In this document: positions 1-10,612 of the stretch, piece by piece
Numbering within the stretch: the stretch's first letter is position 1
Layout of the letters: each line of letters begins with the position of its first letter
Source: Cunninghamia lanceolata
Lineage: Eukaryota > Streptophyta > Pinopsida > Cupressales > Cupressaceae
Direction of reading: 5' to 3'
Assembly: GCA_027924645.1 (NCBI GenBank)
Contig: BSBN01000495.1
Coordinates: forward strand, 62,001-126,000
DNA: 64,000 nucleotides
Program-made: the position numbers and the translations under genes
Notes under the pieces: generated by a model
The model's input: only the letters and a program-made list of their open reading frames with translations
Database searches by the model: none
Told to the model about the DNA's origin: nothing

Positions 1-3000
1 GGAAAGTGCCTTGGCTGCTCAGGTTGTTGAAAAGGATGAATGGGTGATTGATAGTGGATGTTCTCATCATATGACTGGTGATAAAAGTAAGTTTTTAAGC
101 TTTGAAAAATATGAAGGTGGAATTGTGAAATTTGGACACAACTCAGTTGGTAGAATCTGTGGCAGAGGATCCATCTCTTTTGATGGTAAGAATAACACTA
201 ATGATGTTCTGTATGTGGAAGGACTGAAGCATAATCTTCTCAGTGTTGGACAGTTGGTTGACAAGGGTTATGATCTCTGATTCAAGGATGGAAAATATAG
301 AATCTTGGAAAGCTCTGGAACTGAAATTGCATCTGGTACTCAAACTAGAGGTAACATCTTTCATTTAAGTAGTTCTAGAAAAAGTTGTTTGATTGCTTAG
401 ATAGATCAAAGTTGGTTGTGGCATAGGAGAATGTGTCATGTGAATTTTGATAACATTGTCAAGATAAGTTCTACTTAGGCTGTGAGAGATCTTCCAAAAC
501 TTGTGAAACCTGATAGCATGTGTAGAGAGTGTCAATTGGGTAAATAGAACCAAACTTCATTCAAAAGTAAAGAATAATTTTCAAGTGGATGATTGGAACT
601 TGTGCATACTGATCTATGTGGTCTTGCTAGAATTAGGAGTGTGCAAGGAGACAGATATTTTATGTTGCTGATTGATGATTACTCCCGGATGATGTGGGTA
701 ACTTTCTGAAAAGAAAAATCAGAAGCTCTTGACAAATTCAAGGTGTTCAAAGTTATGGTGGAAAATGAGATTGGTGTGAAGATAAAGTGTCTAAGATCTG
801 AAAAAGGTGGGGAATTTGCCTCCAGTGAGTTTGATACATTTTGTGAAAAACATGGAATAAAAAGATAGTTATCTTCTCCTAGGACTCCTCAACAAAATGG
901 AGTTGTGAAAAGAAAGAACTAAACAATTCAAGAAGCTGACAGGACCATGATGATGGAAACAAATGTTCCTCAAGTTTATTGGAGAGAAGTTGTGAGTATT
1001 GTTGTCTACACTCTTAACCAGGTGCAGATCAAAGGAAATTCTAGTAAGACACCTTATGAACTATGGTTTGGTCATCCTCCTACTGTGAGATATTTTAGAG
1101 TTTTTGGTAGTAAATGCTATATCAAAAGAGATGAGGATCTAGGCAAGTTTGATACAAGAAGTGATGAAGGAATATTTTTGGGTTACTCTACTCAAAGCAA
1201 GGCATACTAGTGCTTTAACAAGAGATTGAAAAAGATTGTTGAAAGTGCAAATGTTAGAGTTGATGAAAGCAAATAAGGACATTCTAGGTCTTGTGGATAT
1301 GAATCAGATGATCAAGATGAAAGTTAATGTTAAGAAAGGCAAGTTCAAACCCAGACCCAGATCCAGATTGATCCAAAAAATCTAGTGACTTAAGAGGATA
1401 GCGCAGAAGTTGAGGAACAAGCTCAAGAAATAGAAGTTCAAGCAAATCCAAAAACTCCTAGGTATGTAAGGATGAATCATCCTAAAAATTAGATCATATG
1501 AGACAAAAATAAAGGTGTTCAAACTAGGAGAAGAATTGTTGAATATCAAGAAGAGATTTGTTTGATTTCAAAGATTGAACCAAAATCAGTAAGTGAAGCC
1601 TGCAATGATGAAAACTGGATAAAAGGAATGGAAGAATAATTAATGCAAATTGAAAAGAATCATACTTGGGATGTTGTTTCTAGACTAGAGGACAAAAATG
1701 TGATTGGAACTAAATGGATCTTCTGGAATAAACTAAATGAAGATGGTGAAGTTGTAAGAAACAAAGCAAGGTTGGTATGCAAAGGATATTCTCAAGTGGA
1801 AGGAATTGATTTTGAAGAAACTTTTGCTCTGGTAGCAAGAATATAAGCAGTCAGATTATTCCTTGCATTTGCTACTTTCAAAGATTTCAAGGTATACCAG
1901 ATTGATGTCAAGTCAACATTCTTGAATGGAGAGCTAGAAGAAGAAGTTTACATTGAGCAACCGGAAGGATTCCAGTTGTCTGATCAAGAAGATATGGTCT
2001 GCAGACTAAGAAAAGATTTGTATGGACTTAAACAAGCCAAAAGAGCCTAGTATGCAAGATTAGATAAGTATCCGCTAAAGCTAGGTTATAGCAAAGGCAC
2101 TGCTGACAATAATCTTTACTTCAAGATTGATCATGAGAATATTCTGATTGTTGAGGTATTTGTTGATGATATTATTTTTGGTGGAAATGAGAGTATGTGC
2201 AAGACATTCACTGATCAGATGCAGAGTGAAATTGAGATGTCCATGTTTGATGAAATGAATTTCTTCCCAGGCCTACAAATCACTCAGTCAGATAAAGGTG
2301 TCTTCATATCTCAGTCTAAGTATGTGAGAGAATTGTTGAAAAAGTTTGGAATGGAGGAGTCAAAACTAGTAAGTACTCCTATGGTAACCGGATGCAAGTT
2401 AAGTAAAGATAATGATTCACCTAAGGTAGATCAGAAAAGGTATAGATCAATGATTAGAGGACTGATTTATCTAACTTAGACCAGACCTGATACCATGAAT
2501 GCAGTTGAACTTGTTGCTATATTTCAAGCTAATTCTAGAGAATCCCATGTTGTAGTAGTCAAGAGAATTTTTAGATATCTCAAAGGGACACTTGATTATG
2601 TCTTATGGTATCCAAAGGATAATGACTTCAATTTTCATGCATATACAGATGCTGATTGGGCAGGAGATGTTGATGACAAAAAAAGCACTAGTGGTGGTGC
2701 ATTCTTCTTGGGAAGAAGATTGGTTTCTTGGCTGAGCAAAAAGCAAGAGGCAATATCTCTATCTACAACAGAGGCAAAGTATATAGCAACAGTAAATAAT
2801 TGTACTCAAGTTTTGTGGATGAAGTAAATGCTGAAGGATATTAGAATTATGTTTGAGGAGCCTGTCACAATCTTCTGTGATAATTCAAGTGCAATAAGCA
2901 TCTCAAAGAATCTGGTGTTGCATTCAAAGACAAAGCACATATCAATCAAGTTTCACTTTTTGAGAGAGAAGGTCAATGAGCATGAAGTCAAATTGGAGTT

Positions 3001-3112
3001 TATTTCTTCAAAGGATCAGATTGTAGATATCTTCACTAAGCCTCTTCCTACGGATACTTTTGAGTATCTCAGAGAGAAGTTAGGGGTTATCACCCCTCCT
3101 GATCAGAACTAA
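1..3112 (+). pseudogene. copia gag-pol remnant (protease to RNase H)
   Basis: Conceptual translation gives a copia polyprotein. The aspartic protease has DSGCSHHMTG near 50-80. Integrase shows an HHCC-type zinc region near 415-545, a TDLCG motif near 610 and TPQQNG near 885. Reverse transcriptase runs from about 1640, with the DVKSTFLNG-like box near 1905 and FVDDI near 2160. RNase H has TDADWAGD near 2645, and DIFTKPLP lies near 3028. The frame is cut by many stops, and most are TAG or TAA where Gln is expected or TGA where Arg is expected, consistent with C-to-T decay. The longest open pieces are only about 60-110 codons. It ends at the TAA at 3110-3112. It would have made the replication enzymes of the element and is certainly non-functional now. 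Confidence 0.9.
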
Positions 3113-3446
3113 GATGCACTAGGGTGCATCAGTCTAGTGGAATTCACAGTCATATCTTGTTATCTAGATTGGTGTTATGGAGATACTACTCAGGAGGAGT
3201 AGTTAGTATGCAAATTATGGAAATTAGTCTGAAATAAAAAGGGGGAGAAAAGATTGCAAATATGTGCCCTTTTCCATTGATGTCAAAGGGGGAGAGAAGT
3301 CATGTGAAAAACTAGTTGCTAATGAAAGGGGGAGTAGTGAAGAAAGTAGTTACAAAAGTGATAAGAGAAAGGGGGAGAAGTTCTTGTCTTGATGGTTGAA
3401 TTAGTTTTTCACATCATATGTTGCCATCAATGACAAAGGGGGAGAT
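3113..3446 (+). other. 3' untranslated region with five polypurine tracts
   Basis: Between the pol stop and the LTR there are five separate tracts with an AAAGGGGGAG-like core, near 3238, 3286, 3327, 3370 and 3436. The last directly abuts the LTR and is the functional polypurine tract position. Multiple tracts of this kind are a known signature of the Sirevirus (Maximus/SIRE) copia lineage. The related element at 20667 has a matching series on the opposite strand. Confidence 0.75.
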
Positions 3447-4806
3447 TGTTGCAAATATGTGCCTAATTGATGTTGTCACTGATGTCAACATATTCTTGTT
3501 GCCATTGATGTCAACTGTATCCTATTTTGTTGCCTATTTAGAAGACTAGAATGTTGAGGATATTGAGAAAATTAATTAAGATCAATGTATATGGACCATA
3601 TGGCTATGTAGAGGATTGTCTGAAGTAGCTCCAATTAAGTTTTGAAAGGTTTGCATGAAGATTTGAAAAAGCAATGGCCATCTTAGTAGAACCAGGTTTT
3701 GCTATGTTTAGAAGAGACAGAGTGACAGTAAATTGGTTCAGATTGCTCTGCATTGAAATATTATGATTTGCGGTTTTAGAGGCATGTTTGGGAAGTCAGT
3801 GTGTATCATCAACTAAAGTGGTTCATGGTTTAGAGGCCCACAAGCAATCTTTCTAGTGTGACAGTCATGGCAGACAGTGTTCTTGAGGTTCCAGAAGAAG
3901 ATGCAAGTGATTCTGATAATTTGGAGTGTAGATGTTTTTATTAAATTTAATGTGTTTGTGGAGGTTTTTGGATTGTGTTCTTGCCGTGTTGGAGGTCTAC
4001 ATTGAAGACCAGGCTTGTTGTTGAAGATTTTCTTCTTGGTGTTGTTCATCCCAATCTTGGCCGACCAAATGATTCTAGATTGTTGTGGATGATCTAAGAA
4101 CATTTCTATGAAGTGTGGCATGTTGATCAAGGAAGATTTGAGTCCCAGTTCTCTTTGGTTGATAGCTTAGTGATTCACATTAAGTTAGACACTTGTAGTA
4201 CTGACCTTGATGTTTATTCCAAGGTTGATGAAGCATGTAAATGCATGTAGTTGAGTTGTTGAAAATCATCCTTGTGCGAAATAATCAAATCCCAAGAAAG
4301 GATCAGAGGCAGAGTAAAGAAGAGGAGGAACAGAGGAGTAAGAATAGTAAAGGATGAAGTGATAGTGAAGAAGTATTTGGGAGAAGAGAAGAAGTTTTAC
4401 GAGCACTCAATGAGACTGAACCAGGCATGAAGAAGATGCTATTTCTTAGTTAATTCTTTCTGTATTAAACATAAATTCTGTAGGCAGTGAGCCTCTCTTG
4501 AGTAATGAGCTCTGGGCAGTGAGCCCAAAGGCAAGTGCCTTACCATTTTTAAGTACTTTTAATAGGGTACGAATCTTATAGGTTAACCCCCACTGTGGTT
4601 TTTCCCTTAACTGGGTTTCCACGTCAAAAATCTTGGTGTCAAGTGTGTTAATTGTGTTTCTGCTCATGTGTTATTGTTTAATGCTTTAATGTTTGCATCA
4701 TTAATCTATTTGTAAGTTGTGAAAGAAGATTAAAAGAAAGAAAAAGTTAGTATTGTGGGACAAATGATTCACCCCCCTCTCTCAGTTTTCTATCCTAATT
4801 CCAACA
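3447..4806 (+). repeat. 3' LTR of the Sirevirus-like element
   Basis: The LTR starts TGTTGCAAATATG directly after the last purine tract and ends CCAACA, giving TG...CA ends over 1360 bp. Its ends and internal blocks (for example the GGGTTTCCACGTCAAAAATCTTGG-type block near 4610-4640) match the reverse complement of the LTRs at 20667-21951 and 26488-27769. Small open frames inside it, such as 3813-4130 and 4446-4667 on the minus strand, have no recognisable product and are treated as chance. Confidence 0.85.
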
Positions 4807-6720
4807 AGGCTTGGGCATACATTCCTAATGCTCAATGGAAATCCATGGAGAGGAAAAGCTAACCACTCATAGTTGTTGGCTACTATGAGGATGTTAAGGT
4901 GTACAGGTTATTTGATCCTGATTCCAAAGAGGTCTTGTTTTGATGAGATGTCCAGTTTGATGAGCGCTTTCCTCAGATGGATTCTTCATCACCAGCTTCT
5001 CCCTCACTTCCTACTCCTCCCACTTCATCTCTTGAGGATTCCTTATCTCTTGAGAATGATGTTGATGATGATCCACCTTCACCACCACCTCCAAATATTT
5101 AGTCTTTACCCAAGTGGGCCCCTAATACTATTGATGCAGCTGGACCTTTGGCAGGTGATCCTTTAGATTCCTGTCTTACCCATGCATAGACATTAGGTGC
5201 TAGTCTTTTGAGTCATGCCATTTCAGATGATCCTTAGAAGTTTTTAGAGGTAAGTGGTAATCCTAAGTGGGATAGGGCTATGGAGGAGGAGTATTCTTCA
5301 TTGATGAAGAAAAATACTTGGGATCTTGTTCATCTACCTAAGGGAAGAAAGTTGGTTTGGTGCAAGTCAGTGTACTGTACCAAATATGCTACAGATGGTT
5401 CGATTGATAAGTATAAGGCTCATCTTGTTGTGAAGGGGTTTTCTCAAGTTGAGGGTATTGATTACTTTGAGACCTTTGCTCCTACTGCCAAGATGAATTC
5501 TATTCACTTTGTACTTTCACTAGCAGCTTCAAAGGGATGGACAATTTTTTAGATGGATGTGAAGAGTGCCTTCTTGCATGGAGACCTACATGAGGAGATC
5601 TATATGGAGCAGCCTCAAGGATTTGTGTAGGACACTTCATTGGTTTGCAAACTTTAGTGTTCATTATATAGCCTCAAACAAGCCCCTTAGGCTTGGTATG
5701 AGAAGATGGACTCTTTTCTGCTTTCTTCTAGCTTCACCCATTTTCATTTTAATCACACAGTGTATATTCAGCATCAAGAGGGTGATCTTTTGATCCTTGT
5801 TCTATATGTTGATGATTTGATTCTTATAGGTAGCTCATCCTCCATGATTCAGAGTGCTCAGAGAGCTTTGATGGAGTAGTTTGAGATGACAGATATTGGT
5901 CTTCTACACTACTTTCTTGGCCTACAGGTTATTCAGTCTTCAGATGGGATTTCCATATTTTAGCAAAAGTATGCTCTTGATATGCTTTAGAGATTTGGCA
6001 TGCTTGATTGCAAGCCTACCCCCACACCATTTTAGTTAGGTGTTGTCTTGTCTTCCACTTACTCTACTCCTTCAGTAGATTCTACATTATACAGGCAGTT
6101 GGTTAGCAACTTATTGTACCTGACACATTCTCGTCTTGATCTTTCCTTTGTGGTTGGTCTTGTCTCTCAGTTCTCCCATGATCCACATGAGAGCCATTGG
6201 CAAGCTACCAAATGTATCTTGAGGTATATTCAGGGCACCACTCATTATGGCATTCACTATACATCAGGAGCACCTCACATCATTGGTTTCACTGACTTAG
6301 ATTGGGTTGGTGATGTTAATGATCGGAAGTCTACTTCTGGCTTTGTTTTTTGCCTTGGTTCTGGTCCTATTACATGGTCTTGCAAGAAGCAATATGCTAT
6401 TTCATTATCATCTACAGAGGTTGAGTAGCTAGCTATAGTTTTAGCAAGCCAGGAGGTTTTATGGCTTTGATAGTTGATGACTGAGTTTGGTTTTCCTCCT
6501 GATAGTCCCACTCTTCTTTGGTGTGACAATCAGAGTGCTATTCACAATTCATGCAACCCAGTGGAGCGTCAATAGACTAAGCACATTAAGATCCACATGC
6601 ACTTCATCAAGCAGTTGATTCAGGATGGTTCTCTCATATTGGAGTGCATTCCTACATAGGAGTAGGTTGTAGACATCTCATGAAACCTTTGGCATTGTCT
6701 CACTATCTTTAGTTGTGATC
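4807..6720 (+). pseudogene. copia pol remnant (integrase C-terminus, RT, RNase H)
   Basis: Translation shows an integrase C-terminal segment (AWAYIPNAQWKSMERKS at about 4809-4860), then an acidic and Pro/Ser-rich linker. Reverse transcriptase follows: NTWDLV and KGFSQVEGIDY near 5310-5465, [11 protein letters not shown] near 5553, LYVDDLILIGSS near 5800-5840. RNase H is recognised from FTDLDWVGDVNDRKSTSG near 6287-6340 and CDNQSA near 6522. At least a dozen in-frame stops are TAG at positions where this family has Gln, with very few other lesions, so the reading frame can be followed almost throughout. Longest surviving open pieces are 5280-5552 and 6048-6428. It is non-functional. Confidence 0.88.
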
Positions 6721-6975
6721 CATGCTTGGGGTGAATGAAGTTGTCCTTAGGGGGTCTTTATGAGGCCTTCCTTCTTTCATGTTTTTTTTAGACAGGCTTT
6801 CATCTCTTTTTGGAGAGGAGTTTTTTCCCACTGGGTTTTCTCCTTTACTCCACTTTATAGAGATTTGGTTGTATTTGGGTACCTCATCAGGCCTAGTTGT
6901 TGGGACCCATCATTGCTTTCATGCATTTAGTCCTTAGTTTTTTTAGCTTCTCCCTAAGTTCATCTTAAGGGGAGG
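6721..6975 (+). other. 3' untranslated tail and polypurine tract of copia 2
   Basis: There is no coding potential. It ends in a purine tract, AAGGGGAGG at 6967-6975, that directly precedes the LTR. Confidence 0.65.
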
Positions 6976-7289
6976 TGTTAGAGTAATAGGTTAATTACTT
7001 AATTAATTTAATCATATTGATTAATTAATTACTTGTCACCTTTACTTTATTTCACTTAAGCTAAACTTAGGCAAGTTTTGATAATTTATTATTAATCCCA
7101 GGGTTCTCACTTTTAGGGTTTCAATATCCTTTCATAAGGATAGATCTTATTGTAATTATTCATTTTTTATACATTTTGCTTCAGGTTTGTAGAGCACCAT
7201 TATTGTGCCTCTTGGTCTCCTCTATGTGACAGGTTGTTTTCTTGCAAGTGTTCATTAGGATCTGTGAGTTTGGTTTATCAAATTCAACA
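6976..7289 (+). repeat. 3' LTR of copia 2 (314 bp)
   Basis: It starts TGTTAGAGTAATAGG immediately after the purine tract and ends ATTCAACA, so it has the canonical TG...CA and the TGTT/AACA inverted ends. The 5-bp target repeat on the right would be atttt (7290-7294). The other LTR is not in the window, so the right edge rests on the end motif only. Confidence 0.7.
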
Positions 7290-8919
7290 ATTTTACTTTA
7301 TCTTGCATATTGATGTAGTTTCATAAACCTGCTAAAGTGGGGGCTAAATGTAACATCAAAAATTGCATACCCTTGCAATTTCATGCTACATTTTTCCACC
7401 ACTTTAGTGTACACCTTCTTAGCATTGTTTATAAGTGTGTTTTATGTTATTTTTCATGTAATTTCATTTTATATTTTTAATTGTCACATAATCCAAAGTT
7501 GTTTCGTATGATTAGGAACTGAAGTTGCCTGGACATGACCACTATGTGTAGATATTTGTGCAATGTGCTAGTGTCCTGCATCTATTTGGTTCCAAGTGAC
7601 TATTTCTGGGTATTACCAGATGCCTCCAGTGATGATGATATTTTCTTGCAATTCCCTTCTACAAATCAAACGTCTCCTTGGTTTCTATTTCGAGTTTTTT
7701 CCCTCTTGTAGGTGGATTTTGAATAACCTATTCTCATTCACTTGGAATTTTTGAAGCTCTCATTTTTCTTCTACAAATTTTGAGAAACCTTGTAAACACT
7801 CTTGTTTTTCTTCTCTACAATAGCTATTGAGGATTTTCATGCTCTTGGGATTGAAGCATTGTCCTTGTTAGTTCTTGGAGTTTTTGTCTTACAACTTGAT
7901 TATTTGTGAAGGCTCTTCATTGCGGTTTTGGAGTTGTTTGCACTAGATTTCTTCCCTTAAGGAGTTGTTGCCTCATCTTTTCTATTTGAGCTAGTAACAT
8001 CATTTTTATATTGATAAGCATTATCTTACTTTTCAAAGTATTATTGCATATTTCTTATTTTATTTTTGTACTCTCATGGTGTAGACCACCATTTTGTTTC
8101 CTTTGCATTCATTGGAGGTATTCTTCTTCATAGACTAGGGAAGCTACTTTTTATTTTGTTTTGTCACTGTTGCTTTTTTCTTAGTAACATTTAAGGAATA
8201 TGCACACACTTCTTTTTCAAATTCCATATTTGTATCATTCGCTACTCATTGAGGTCAAAAGACCAAAATTGTGGCTTGACTAAGGCAAGCTCCTTAGCAG
8301 CACAACAATTTTCTTTTTGTTCTTTGCAAGTGTTCTTGAGTGAAGCATTTCAAACACATAGAGGTTTCATCACTCCTCCTTCCCTTCTCTTCCATTTCAT
8401 TTTAAATCATTTTCAATAGCATATTTAGTTTCATTTTCAAATATGTATTACCTGGAGTTTGTTGGGTACTTGTATTGTTTACTATTGTGTTGTGTAGACA
8501 TCTTGAAGTTGTATGGTTTTAAAGATTTTTATTTTATGTGAATTTTAGGACTCTATCACTAAGCATAGACGTCCCCATAGCACACTTTCATCTAGGGAAA
8601 TGAGCTTCTCCTTTCGGTGATAGCTTCCATTTCTATACTTCTTTTTACTTCTATAACTCATTTTCTAGAATTCTATATAGAGTAGTCTATTTTTTTAGTA
8701 TTTATCAGTTTCATTCTTTCTTATGAGCACCTAGTTTAGTTGCTTCATTTATGTTAGAACATAAAGTGGTTCTATAAAACCTAGAGTAGGTTTAGAGCAT
8801 CAAACAAAATAGAGCCTGAGTGTAATGTTAGTGAAAAAAACTCCCTTAATTGATACTTTCAATTGAGTAGTTTTTCCTACTTTACACCTTGATATATCTC
8901 ACTTGATTATCTCTTTGGG
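7290..8919. other. non-coding repeat-derived sequence; possible gypsy LTR start at 7349
   Basis: No gene is visible. At 7334-7348 there is a purine tract (AAAGTGGGGGCTAAA) followed by TGTAACATC, which looks like a Ty3/gypsy polypurine tract and LTR start on the plus strand. The same tract type borders the LTR at 10591. The end of such an LTR could not be found, so the rest is described only as AT-rich unannotated DNA. Confidence 0.35.
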
Positions 8920-9105
8920 GACTTGCACTAGTAACTCATTTCATCCTCATACTTATAACAATGATCAAAGGCATTCTTAAATAGGGTGTTTAAAACCATA
9001 TCATGACTATTTTGGTGTGACAGTAGACTATCTTCTTATTGTCATATCTAGACTCTTCATCATTCCATGATCATCTTCTACATCACATTCTCTTCTTCAT
9101 GCATG

Positions 9106-9109
<4 letters not shown>

Positions 9110-9138
<29 letters not shown>
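9110..9138. repeat. (TA)n microsatellite
   Basis: About 14 TA units are seen inside repeat copy A. The equivalent place in copy B (about 33807-33822) has only a few units, so the tract expanded after the copies separated. Confidence 0.9.
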
Positions 9139-9139
<1 letters not shown>

Positions 9140-9337
9140 CCATGATACATAGGCTATGACTACATTGAAGGTTAACTTGGTGCCATGGTTATTGTCATCC
9201 TTCACATTTCTAGACTATGACAATCCTCTTTTCTCTTGAATTCACTTATCCATTTAGGGTTGCTCCCAATTGTAGACCTTACACTTCTCTAAATCCATGA
9301 TCTCTAGGAGTCCCCATAGATGCTTTAACAATGATGA

Positions 9338-9342
9338 CAAGG
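9338..9342. repeat. target site duplication, left (caagg)
   Basis: The five bases caagg occur immediately left of the LTR start at 9343 and again immediately right of the LTR end at 16855 (16856-16860). Across the two, the flanking repeat A sequence reads continuously as in copy B. Confidence 0.9.
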
Positions 9343-10591
9343 TGTTATCTATGAAAAAGGGGGATTAGGGTTGATTTGATGATATGCCTAGATCCTCCTT
9401 TCACTACACACATTCAAGGATAGTTAACCGAGTTGAATAACAACTTTTGCAAGAGGATTCACCTACAGGTTGGTTGTCACTTGTAATGATAGGGAAATTT
9501 GGAAATTGATAATTAATATGTTAATTTAATGCCTAATTATGCTCAAAACCCTAATTATGCAAAATCATAAACAAACAAATAAATTTTGACAAATGCTCAC
9601 ACACAGAGATGGTAAATTAAGATTAGAAACACACCAAATTTTGAAGTTTAGAATCATGAAATGTTGGGGCAAAGGGAATCATGCCCAAGCCCAGTGCAAC
9701 ATTTTCTTCAGGGGTTTTCAGACTCCTACCACTGATTATCCATGTTCCAAAGATTTTTGCCTCTGCAAACTCAGAGGGAAAAGGGACTAGCACCCAAGCC
9801 CTGATTGTGCTCTTTTCCACTTATTTCTGTCAAATCTGGAATCCTTATGCTTTGCAACACTCCTATGCAACTCCACTCTTTAGGATCTGATACCTGTCAC
9901 CTACAATCACAAGAAGAGGGGTTGGGGTTGTGATGTTTAGGAGCTTGCCTCAGTCAAGCCCCAGAATGGCATTCAATACTTTTACACCGTTGTTTGATAA
10001 AGAGTGTGTATCCTTGTAGGATAGAGGCAAAAACAAATTGATAAATGATTGATTCAAACATAAATAGATATCACCTCAGAGGTGTAGCTCTCATGGAATG
10101 TTGAATCTCTTTCATGCCATGAGGAGATGGATTGATGAAGCCAAATCTGCAACAAATAAACATAATAGCAACACGAGTCTACTTTGTAGCATAATGAAAG
10201 CCTTGAATATACTTATCATAAGACCACAAGTTCACATTATCTATATCTAGTTTACAAATGAAGTCCTAAACATGATTATATATGCATTCCCGCCCTAATT
10301 TTGTAATTTAAACTTAAGATGTCGACAAGGAAGGTCATTAACGGTCACTTTACCAACATTCAAATTTGTAACCTCGTCAAAATAGGTCAGGGCAAGGGCA
10401 CGAGTACCCAAGCCCCATGACCTATTTTCAGATAGGGTTAAGGCTCAACAATGTTCCTCAAGCCTCATTTTACATGGGTTTTAGGCCATTTTGTCTCGGG
10501 AGTTAATTCTAACATGCAAGATGAAAAACAAGGGACCTGAGAGCTAAACTTAGGAGGTAAAAGTCCTAGGCGGACATTTTATGACATAACA
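9343..10591 (-). repeat. 3' LTR of the gypsy-like element
   Basis: This is 1249 bp on the left side (3' on the minus strand), from TGTTATCTATG to GACATAACA. It aligns end to end with 15601-16855. Short open frames in it (9593-9790 plus, 9623-9820 minus, 9681-9890 plus) are chance. Confidence 0.9.
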
Positions 10592-10612
10592 TTTATCCCC
10601 CACTTTAATGTA
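10592..10612 (-). other. polypurine tract of the gypsy-like element
   Basis: On the minus strand it reads a purine tract AAAGTGGGGGATAAA directly next to the 3' LTR, where plus-strand priming of retroelement DNA synthesis occurs. Confidence 0.75.

Larger units (their letters stand above)
1..4806 (+). mobile_element. Sirevirus-like Ty1/copia retrotransposon, 3' portion
   Basis: The window opens inside this element just before the protease. Domain order on the plus strand is protease, integrase, reverse transcriptase, RNase H, a purine-tract-rich 3' untranslated region and the 3' LTR; gag and the 5' LTR lie outside. Its proteins and LTR resemble the complete minus-strand element at 20667-27769, so both belong to one family. 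The integrated 3' end is the CCAACA at 4801-4806, after which the sequence continues in the integrase coding sequence of another copia element. This copy therefore appears to have inserted into that older one. The 5-bp target repeat on the right should be aggct (4807-4811), but the matching left copy is not in the window. Confidence 0.9.
4807..7289 (+). mobile_element. decayed Ty1/copia element with short LTR, 5' part displaced
   Basis: Coding sequence begins abruptly in the integrase C-terminal region at 4807, where the Sirevirus-like element was inserted. It continues through reverse transcriptase and RNase H to an untranslated tail, a purine tract and a 314 bp LTR. The 5' half must lie upstream of the window. 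Its protein sequence differs clearly from the neighbouring Sirevirus-like element, so it is a separate copia lineage, which I cannot assign. Confidence 0.85.
8920..9342. repeat. dispersed repeat copy A, first segment
   Basis: This segment matches 33624-34032 with scattered substitutions. It stops at the target site caagg (9338-9342), where the gypsy-like element begins, and the match resumes at 16856. No protein is encoded. A (TA)n tract at 9110-9138 is much longer than in copy B. Confidence 0.8.

Noticed and set aside
3813..4667. Minus-strand open frames of 105 and 73 codons
   Set aside because: They lie inside the LTR and have no recognisable domain.
4873..5166. 97-codon Leu/His-rich frame
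   Set aside because: It is an out-of-frame shadow of the copia 2 integrase-RT linker.
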